From contig NZ_MDER01000047.1 of the NCBI RefSeq assembly GCF_001721045.1, positions 1 to 58,015 of the forward strand: DNA of 58,015 nt. The letters are read 5' to 3'. Source of the DNA: Paenibacillus nuruki (GTDB lineage Bacteria > Bacillota > Bacilli > Paenibacillales > Paenibacillaceae). The notes beneath the pieces are model-generated. The model worked only from the letters and a program-made list of their open reading frames with translations, was not told the origin of the DNA and searched no databases. The position numbers and the translations under genes were made by a program. Shown here piece by piece: positions 52,789-58,015 of the stretch; position 1 is the first letter of the stretch, and every line of letters starts with the position of its first letter.

Positions 52789-53967
52789 ATGTCAGCTATT
52801 TTATATTATAATGATTCATTTTTGCGAGAATGGACAACCACGATTGTCGAACGCAAGGAACAAGATCAGCAGTACTTTGTTCGTTTGGCAGAGACTGCTT
52901 TTTACCCACATGGCGGAGGACAGCCTTGTGATACAGGAATTATTAATGATATTGCTGTACTGGATGTAGTAAAAGAAGAAGAGGTTATCTGGCATCAAGT
53001 AGAGCGATTTCCAATCGAGGATCAAGCAGACTGTCAATTGAACTGGGAACGTCGATTCGATCATATGCAACATCATACCGGTCAGCATTTATTATCAGCG
53101 ACAGCACTGCAATTATTCGATGCCCCGACACTTAGTTTTCATTTGGGACAAGATATGGTCACGATAGATATTGACCGTTCATCGTTTAGTGATGCAGAAA
53201 TGACTACATTAGAGCAAGCGGTTAATCAACGTATTTATAATAATCTAGCAGTAACCAGTTACTTCGTTAATGAAGAACAATTGGCTCAATTACCCATCGT
53301 CAAAATGCCTAAAGTGACTGAACATATTCGAATCGTGGAAATCGAAGGTGTTGAGTATAATGCTTGTGGAGGCACACATGTAGCGCAAACCGGGCAGATC
53401 GGCATCATCAAATTGTTCAAAGCTGAAAAACAAAAAGGGAGTATCCGTCTATATTTCAAATGCGGTGCTCGTGCTCTTCAAGATTATAACGATAGTCTGG
53501 ATATTTTGAATACGCTTGCTGTCAAATTCAATACTGGTCGCAAAGACATTCTAGAACGCTTTGGCAAATGGGAAGAAGATCAACAACAACTCAAAACAGA
53601 ATTAGAACAATTGCGTAAAGCTAACGATATACATGAAGCTAAGCAATTATCGTCTCAGATTCAAAATCAACAATTAACTCATATGTTTGAACACAAAACA
53701 TTACCTGATTTGCAACGTATAGCAGCAAACTTGATGGCTGAGCAACCATTGACTGTACTTTTGGCAACTTCAAGTGAATACAAAGTATTTCTAGCTCAGA
53801 ACGGTCATCCTCAGTTAAAATGCGGAGCTTTCTTTAAAGAGCATCTGTCGACATTTAATGGAAAAGGTGGAGGAAGTGATCTGTCTGCACAAGCTACATT
53901 TACATCTGAAGCTGATCTCATCGCCTTTTATACTTTTGTAGAACAACAACTCGGTACTGTGCATTAA
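52789..53967 (+). CDS. alaX: Alanyl-tRNA editing protein, AlaX type with DHHA1 domain
   Basis: A 392-residue trans-editing enzyme that hydrolyses Ser- or Gly-tRNA(Ala) mischarged by AlaRS. The zinc site is complete: HHTGQHLLSA supplies two His and YNACGGTHVAQ the Cys and His of the second motif. A coiled segment (about residues 240-290) leads to a C-terminal DHHA1-like domain ending in FNGKGGGSDLSAQA, so this is the long AlaX-L form. GAAAGG ends eight bases before ATG 52789; ATG 52783 is too close. No AlaRS catalytic domain is present. A small TTATCAG/CTGATAA hairpin lies downstream, but no terminator is seen. Confidence 0.9.
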   Translation: MSAILYYNDSFLREWTTTIVERKEQDQQYFVRLAETAFYPHGGGQPCDTGIINDIAVLDVVKEEEVIWHQVERFPIEDQADCQLNWERRFDHMQHHTGQHLLSATALQLFDAPTLSFHLGQDMVTIDIDRSSFSDAEMTTLEQAVNQRIYNNLAVTSYFVNEEQLAQLPIVKMPKVTEHIRIVEIEGVEYNACGGTHVAQTGQIGIIKLFKAEKQKGSIRLYFKCGARALQDYNDSLDILNTLAVKFNTGRKDILERFGKWEEDQQQLKTELEQLRKANDIHEAKQLSSQIQNQQLTHMFEHKTLPDLQRIAANLMAEQPLTVLLATSSEYKVFLAQNGHPQLKCGAFFKEHLSTFNGKGGGSDLSAQATFTSEADLIAFYTFVEQQLGTVH

Positions 53968-54084
53968 ATAGGTCACCGTTTATCAGCAGAACTGATAAGT
54001 ACTATAAGGCATTCTGATTGGAAGTCAATTGACCGCTACATCGCACTATGATAAGTTCAAAGAAGTAAATTAATTCTGATCACA

Positions 54085-54101
54085 ATACTAGGAATTAGTA
54101 T
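54085..54101. promoter_or_regulatory. Small inverted repeat upstream of cysJ
   Basis: ATACTA and TAGTAT flank GGAAT, and the block contains the TAGGAATTA also found at 6313-6321. ATAC-N9-GTAT has the look of a LysR-type or Rrf2-type operator, but I cannot assign it. Confidence 0.25.
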
Positions 54102-54131
54102 CGCAGGATGCTACAGATGGGGTGGATATTG

Positions 54132-55973
54132 TTGGAACTTCAAGTGATGAATAGTCCTTTTAATCAAGAGCAGGTCGATCTGCTGAATCGTCTTCTGCCT
54201 ACGCTAAATACCACACAACGTATTTGGCTTAGTGGATATATTGCGGCATTGCCTGAAACGGCGGCAGGTCCGACAACAGCAAGCGCTGTTGCTACGCCAG
54301 TAGAGACAAGCCCTACAACAACAGAAACGGTATCCTTTTCCAAAGACGTAACGATCCTTTTTGGATCACAGACCGGTAATAGTAACGGCTTAGCGAAAAA
54401 GATGTCTAAAAAATTAGAAGAGCAAGGTTTTCAGATTACACTTTCATCGATGGGCGACTTCAAGCCTAATCAATTGAAAAAAGTAGAAAATCTGCTGATC
54501 GTGGTGAGTACTCAAGGAGAAGGAGATCCGCCGGATAATGCGATTCCTTTTTTCGAATTTGTGCATAGTAAACGAGCGCCTCAATTAGAACATGCACGTT
54601 TTGCAGTGTTGGGATTAGGTGATACTTCATATGAATTCTTTTGCCAGACTGGAAAAGATTTCGACAAGCGCTTAGCAGAGTTGGGTGCAGAACGCCTTGT
54701 ACCTCGTGTTGATTGTGATGTGGATTTCGAAGAACCGGCAACAGCATGGATGAATGATGTACTGGCTGCTTTGACGCAATCGGCAACTGCTTCAGCTAGC
54801 CCTGCTATGACAGATCAACCCGCGGTATCCAGTACAGTTGAATCAGAATATACACGGACGAATCCTTTTCAAGCTGAAGTATTGGAGAACCTTAACCTGA
54901 ACGGACGTGGTTCCAGTCGGGAGACTCGCCATATTGAACTTTCATTAGAAGGTTCACATCTGGAATACCAACCTGGCGATAGTCTGGGTGTCTATCCACA
55001 GAATCATCCGCAATTAGTTAATGATATCATCTCTGCAATGAGCTGGAATAGTGATGATATCGTTACGATTAGCAAACATGGTGATCAAGCTTCTCTACAC
55101 GAAGCGTTGCTTCATCATTATGAGATTACAACAGTTACCAAGCCGATTGTTCAGCAATTAGCAGAATTATCTTCAAGTGATGAACTAAAAGCATTAGTCG
55201 CACCGGGTCGTGAACAAGACCTTCGTGCTTATATCAGCGGCATTGATCTGCTGGATCTGATACAAGATCATTCTTTTGCAGGCGTGTCTGCCCAAGAATT
55301 CACTTCAGTATTACGTAAAATTCCTGCACGTTTGTATTCGATTGCAAGTAGTCCACAAGCTTTCCCAGAAGAAGTTCATGTTACTGTTCGAGCGGTTCGT
55401 TATGAAGCACGAGGTCGTGAACGTTATGGTGTATGCTCGGTTCATTTGGCAGAGCGTCTAGAAGCGGGTGACACCTTACCTGTCTATATTCAGCATAATG
55501 ATAATTTCCGTCTACCTGAGAATCCAGAGACACCGATTATTATGATCGGCCCGGGTACAGGAGTAGCGCCTTTTAGAGCATTTGTTGGAGAACGTGAAGA
55601 AACAGGAGCTTCTGGTAAGTCATGGTTATTCTATGGAGATCAGCATTTCGCTACTGATTTCTTGTATCAGACCGAATGGCAACGCTGGCTTAAAGATGGT
55701 GTGTTAACTCGTATGGATGTTGCTTTTTCACGTGATACAGCTGACAAAGTCTATGTACAGCACCGCATGTTAGAACGGAGTAAAGAGTTATTCGAGTGGC
55801 TTCAAGAAGGTGCGGCTATCTATGTATGTGGTGATGAGAAACAGATGGCGAACGATGTACATTTAACACTTGAACAAATTATCGCTCAAGAAGGTCAATT
55901 AAGCCCTGAAGAAGCGACTGAATATTTAACACGGATGCAACAGGAAAAACGTTATCAACGGGATGTGTATTAA
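54132..55973 (+). CDS. cysJ: Sulfite reductase (NADPH) flavoprotein subunit
   Basis: A 613-residue diflavin reductase passing electrons from NADPH to the sulfite reductase haemoprotein. Order: N-terminal segment, flavodoxin domain (about 68-205; LFGSQTGNSNGLAKKM, VVSTQGEGDPPDNA, VLGLGDTSYEFF), connecting/FAD domain (ARLYSIASSP, YGVCSVHLAERL) and NADPH domain (MIGPGTGVAPFRAF, YVCGDEKQMANDV). An earlier in-frame ATG at 54108 exists, but GATGGGGTGG at 54116-54125 and homology to the B. subtilis N-terminus (LQVMNSPFNQEQ) place the start at TTG 54132. cysI follows 63 bases downstream, as in B. subtilis. Confidence 0.92.
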   Translation: MELQVMNSPFNQEQVDLLNRLLPTLNTTQRIWLSGYIAALPETAAGPTTASAVATPVETSPTTTETVSFSKDVTILFGSQTGNSNGLAKKMSKKLEEQGFQITLSSMGDFKPNQLKKVENLLIVVSTQGEGDPPDNAIPFFEFVHSKRAPQLEHARFAVLGLGDTSYEFFCQTGKDFDKRLAELGAERLVPRVDCDVDFEEPATAWMNDVLAALTQSATASASPAMTDQPAVSSTVESEYTRTNPFQAEVLENLNLNGRGSSRETRHIELSLEGSHLEYQPGDSLGVYPQNHPQLVNDIISAMSWNSDDIVTISKHGDQASLHEALLHHYEITTVTKPIVQQLAELSSSDELKALVAPGREQDLRAYISGIDLLDLIQDHSFAGVSAQEFTSVLRKIPARLYSIASSPQAFPEEVHVTVRAVRYEARGRERYGVCSVHLAERLEAGDTLPVYIQHNDNFRLPENPETPIIMIGPGTGVAPFRAFVGEREETGASGKSWLFYGDQHFATDFLYQTEWQRWLKDGVLTRMDVAFSRDTADKVYVQHRMLERSKELFEWLQEGAAIYVCGDEKQMANDVHLTLEQIIAQEGQLSPEEATEYLTRMQQEKRYQRDVY

Positions 55974-56036
55974 ACGTTCAAGGTTCCAAGCGGTTGAACG
56001 TGATTCATTCTGTAGATATCGAGAGGAGACAGTTAG

Positions 56037-57764
56037 ATGGGGAATCTAGAAAAAGAAAAACCGTATCCTCCACATGATCGAGCGCATAGCGATGTTGAGG
56101 ATATCAAACGCAATAGTAATTATTTACGAGGTAGCTTAGAGGAAACATTGAAAGATCCGATTACCGGTTCGATTCCAGAAGATGATAACCGTCTAATGAA
56201 GCATCATGGTAGCTACATGCAGGATGATCGTGATTTACGTACCGAACGTAATAAGCAGAAGTTAGAACCTGCTTATCAATTTATGCTACGTGTGCGTGCT
56301 TCTGGTGGTGTGGTGACACCGGAACAATGGCTGATGATGGATAGTATTTCTCATAAATACGGCAATGATACAATTCGCTTAACGACTCGTCAATCATTTC
56401 AGTTGCATGGTGTATTGAAATGGAATTTGAAAAATACGATTCGTGAAGTCAATGAATCGCTACTGAGTACACTTGCGGCTTGTGGAGACGTGAACCGTAA
56501 TGTGATGTGTAACCCGAATCCCTATCAATCAGATGTACATGCTCAAGTGTACGAGTGGGCTTGTAAAGTCAGTGATCATCTCGATCCGAAGACAAGAGCG
56601 TATCACGAGATCTGGTTGGATGAAGAGAAGATTATCGACAGCAATGATGTAGAACCAGAACCGATCTATGGCGCAGTCTATTTGCCACGTAAGTTCAAGA
56701 TTGGGATTGCGGTTCCACCTTCTAATGATGTTGATGTATTTTCACAAGATTTAGGATTTATCGCTGTGGTCGAAAATGATGTATTGCTCGGATTCAACGT
56801 TTCAGTGGGTGGCGGTATGGGCATGACACACGGAGATGACAAAACATATCCGCAAGTGTCTAAAGTGATCGGATTCTGCACCCCAGAACAAATGATTGAT
56901 GTAGCTGAGAAAACAGTCACGATACAGCGTGACTATGGTGATCGTGCGGTACGTAAGCATGCTCGTTTCAAGTATACGATTGATGATCGTGGTCTACAGT
57001 GGTTTGTAGACGAATTACATGAACGTCTAGGTTGGCAGTTGCAGAGTGCACGTCCATTCCATTTTGACCATAATGGAGATCGTTACGGTTGGGTGAAAGG
57101 CAGTAATGGCAGATCCCACCTGACGTTATTTATTCAAAATGGACGGATTATGGATGATGGTGATTATCAGTTGATGACAGGCTTACGTGAAATTGCCAAA
57201 ATTCATGATGGTGACTTCCGCCTCACTGCTAACCAAAATCTAATTATCGGCAATGTAAGCAATCGCAAAAAGAAAAAGATTGAAGAACTGATTGAGCGTC
57301 ATCAATTAACCGCAGGTGCTCATTATTCTGCTCTTCGTCGTAATTCGATGGCTTGTGTATCGTTACCAACATGTGGAATGGCGATGGCAGAAGCAGAGCG
57401 TTATTTACCTGAATTGATTGATAAGATTGAACCAATCTTAGAAGAAGCAGGTCTACGTGATGAAGATATCGTGATTCGTATGACAGGTTGTCCTAATGGA
57501 TGCGCACGCCCAGCACTCGCGGAGATTTCATTTATCGGTAAAGCTCCTGGTAAATACAATATGTATTTAGGCGGTAGCTTTACAGGGCATCGTCTAAACA
57601 AGCTATACAAAGAAAACATTGGTGAAGAAGAGATTTTGAACTCACTACGTCCGATGGTGAACCAATATGCCAAAGAACGGATCGCTGGCGAGCATTTCGG
57701 TGATTTTGTAATTCGTGCAGGTTATGTAGCAGAAGTGTTGGATGGTATGCAATTTCATGCTTAA
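56037..57764 (+). CDS. cysI: Sulfite reductase haemoprotein subunit
   Basis: A 575-residue sirohaem and 4Fe-4S protein that reduces sulfite to sulfide in assimilatory sulfur metabolism. The cluster ligands are present: two Cys in [16 protein letters not shown] and two in [15 protein letters not shown], spaced C-x5-C and C-x3-C. Substrate-binding basic residues lie in [11 protein letters not shown] and [20 protein letters not shown] about seven bases before the ATG. Pairs with cysJ to form the complete enzyme; a strong terminator follows, and a different, AT-rich gene begins 95 bases further. Confidence 0.95.
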   Translation: MGNLEKEKPYPPHDRAHSDVEDIKRNSNYLRGSLEETLKDPITGSIPEDDNRLMKHHGSYMQDDRDLRTERNKQKLEPAYQFMLRVRASGGVVTPEQWLMMDSISHKYGNDTIRLTTRQSFQLHGVLKWNLKNTIREVNESLLSTLAACGDVNRNVMCNPNPYQSDVHAQVYEWACKVSDHLDPKTRAYHEIWLDEEKIIDSNDVEPEPIYGAVYLPRKFKIGIAVPPSNDVDVFSQDLGFIAVVENDVLLGFNVSVGGGMGMTHGDDKTYPQVSKVIGFCTPEQMIDVAEKTVTIQRDYGDRAVRKHARFKYTIDDRGLQWFVDELHERLGWQLQSARPFHFDHNGDRYGWVKGSNGRSHLTLFIQNGRIMDDGDYQLMTGLREIAKIHDGDFRLTANQNLIIGNVSNRKKKKIEELIERHQLTAGAHYSALRRNSMACVSLPTCGMAMAEAERYLPELIDKIEPILEEAGLRDEDIVIRMTGCPNGCARPALAEISFIGKAPGKYNMYLGGSFTGHRLNKLYKENIGEEEILNSLRPMVNQYAKERIAGEHFGDFVIRAGYVAEVLDGMQFHA

Positions 57765-57772
57765 ATAATGAG

Positions 57773-57812
57773 AAAGGAGTTTTAGTTTTAATTAACTTTA
57801 AACTCCTTTTTT
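57773..57812 (+). terminator. Intrinsic terminator after cysI
   Basis: AAAGGAGTTT (57773-57782) pairs with AAACTCCTTT (57800-57809), followed by T-run. Confidence 0.88.
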
Positions 57813-57859
57813 AATTGTTTAATTAAATTACAAATTTATAAAAATACAGGAGGAAAAGT

Positions 57860-58015
57860 ATGAGTATAATAACAGTAAAGTTACCTGAAGAAAATTTCAA
57901 AAATTTCATAATTGGAAAACCAATAGTATTATTAGGAGCTAATGGAGCAGGTAAGACTAGATTAAGTGTTAAAATTGAGGAATTAAATGATCCAAACTTC
58001 AATTCTATGCATAAC
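57860..58015 (+). CDS. AAA-type ATPase, N-terminal fragment (cut by window edge)
   Basis: Only 52 codons are visible. The Walker A motif GANGAGKT near residues 26-33 follows a short first strand (PIVLLGA), the arrangement seen in SMC-like/OLD-like AAA ATPases of phage-defence and repair systems. The start is clear: CAGGAGG at 57847-57853, six bases before ATG. Composition differs sharply from the rest of the window: I count 43 G/C in 156 bases (about 28%), with frequent ATA, AGA and TTA codons, which suggests recent acquisition. It could belong to a defence cassette, a mobile element or a stand-alone ATPase. No further domain can be read here. Confidence 0.7.
   Translation, partial: MSIITVKLPEENFKNFIIGKPIVLLGANGAGKTRLSVKIEELNDPNFNSMHN

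Noticed and set aside
53968-54131. Possible S-box/SAM or T-box riboswitch before cysJ.
   Set aside because: Only a small TTATCAG/CTGATAA hairpin and a short inverted repeat are present; no S-box core, T-box sequence or terminator is visible.
1-58015. CRISPR arrays, tRNA/rRNA genes, insertion sequences, prophage.
   Set aside because: No regularly spaced direct repeats, no cloverleaf or rRNA sequence, no transposase or phage structural genes were recognised.

Overview
The window reads as chromosomal DNA of a low-to-medium GC Gram-positive bacterium, most likely a Paenibacillus or close relative. The evidence is strong AGGAGG-type ribosome sites, several TTG starts, intrinsic terminators after most units, a bacillithiol gene pair (YojF/BshB2), an OpuC-type osmolyte transporter, YolD and DUF423 proteins, and a rich set of secreted plant-polysaccharide enzymes. 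No rRNA, tRNA, CRISPR array, insertion sequence or prophage is visible. About 45 genes are called.

Layout. 1-6140: secreted PL3 pectate lyase, a membrane glycosyltransferase, a thioredoxin-reductase-like flavoprotein and a Cache/HAMP/GGDEF cyclase. 6356-12480: a five-gene unit (M20 amidohydrolase, NtaA-type flavin monooxygenase, peptide-type binding protein, two permeases, no ATPase gene), probably for scavenging an N-acylated or S-modified compound. 12673-14703: Na+/H+ antiporter. 15068-18650: a GH12-fold secreted protein that seems to have lost both catalytic glutamates, then a GH6-FN3-CBM3 cellulase. 18761-25021: PAS-GGDEF-EAL protein, SDR, MATE transporter, GH127 beta-L-arabinofuranosidase. 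25196-27656: YolD, a MarR regulator with its probable target permease, UspA. 27894-30345: CE12 rhamnogalacturonan acetylesterase and the bacillithiol pair. 30417-33132: opuC-type operon on the minus strand. 33413-39222: L-rhamnose mutarotase, FAH-family hydrolase, XRE regulator, aldo/keto reductase, AI-2E-type transporter, old yellow enzyme. 39539-42388: a 949-residue multidomain secreted protein. 42554-47904: DUF423, pantothenate kinase, TPR-GGDEF cyclase, luciferase-like oxidoreductase, AraC regulator. 48058-53967: GH78 alpha-L-rhamnosidase, acyltransferase, GNAT, AlaX. 54132-57764: cysJI sulfite reductase. 57860-end: the start of an AT-rich AAA-type ATPase gene cut by the window edge.

How the genes fit together. 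Pectate lyase, rhamnogalacturonan acetylesterase, alpha-L-rhamnosidase, rhamnose mutarotase, arabinofuranosidase and cellulase together address pectin (rhamnogalacturonan I), arabinan or extensin side chains, and cellulose. Several have catabolite-responsive-element (cre)-like sites upstream; the cellulase and acetylesterase share an identical 19-bp block. Three c-di-GMP proteins suggest local signalling capacity.

The best leads are: the GH12 pseudo-enzyme and its structured leader; a matched pair of inverted repeats (10-bp arms, 13-bp spacer) at the promoters of the MarR gene and of its neighbouring permease gene; a near-perfect Shine-Dalgarno sequence at the 5' end of the cellulase leader, far from the start codon; a hairpin covering the ribosome site of the FAH gene; and the AT-rich ATPase at the right edge, which may open an accessory island. 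No complete, clearly new multi-gene system is visible inside the window.
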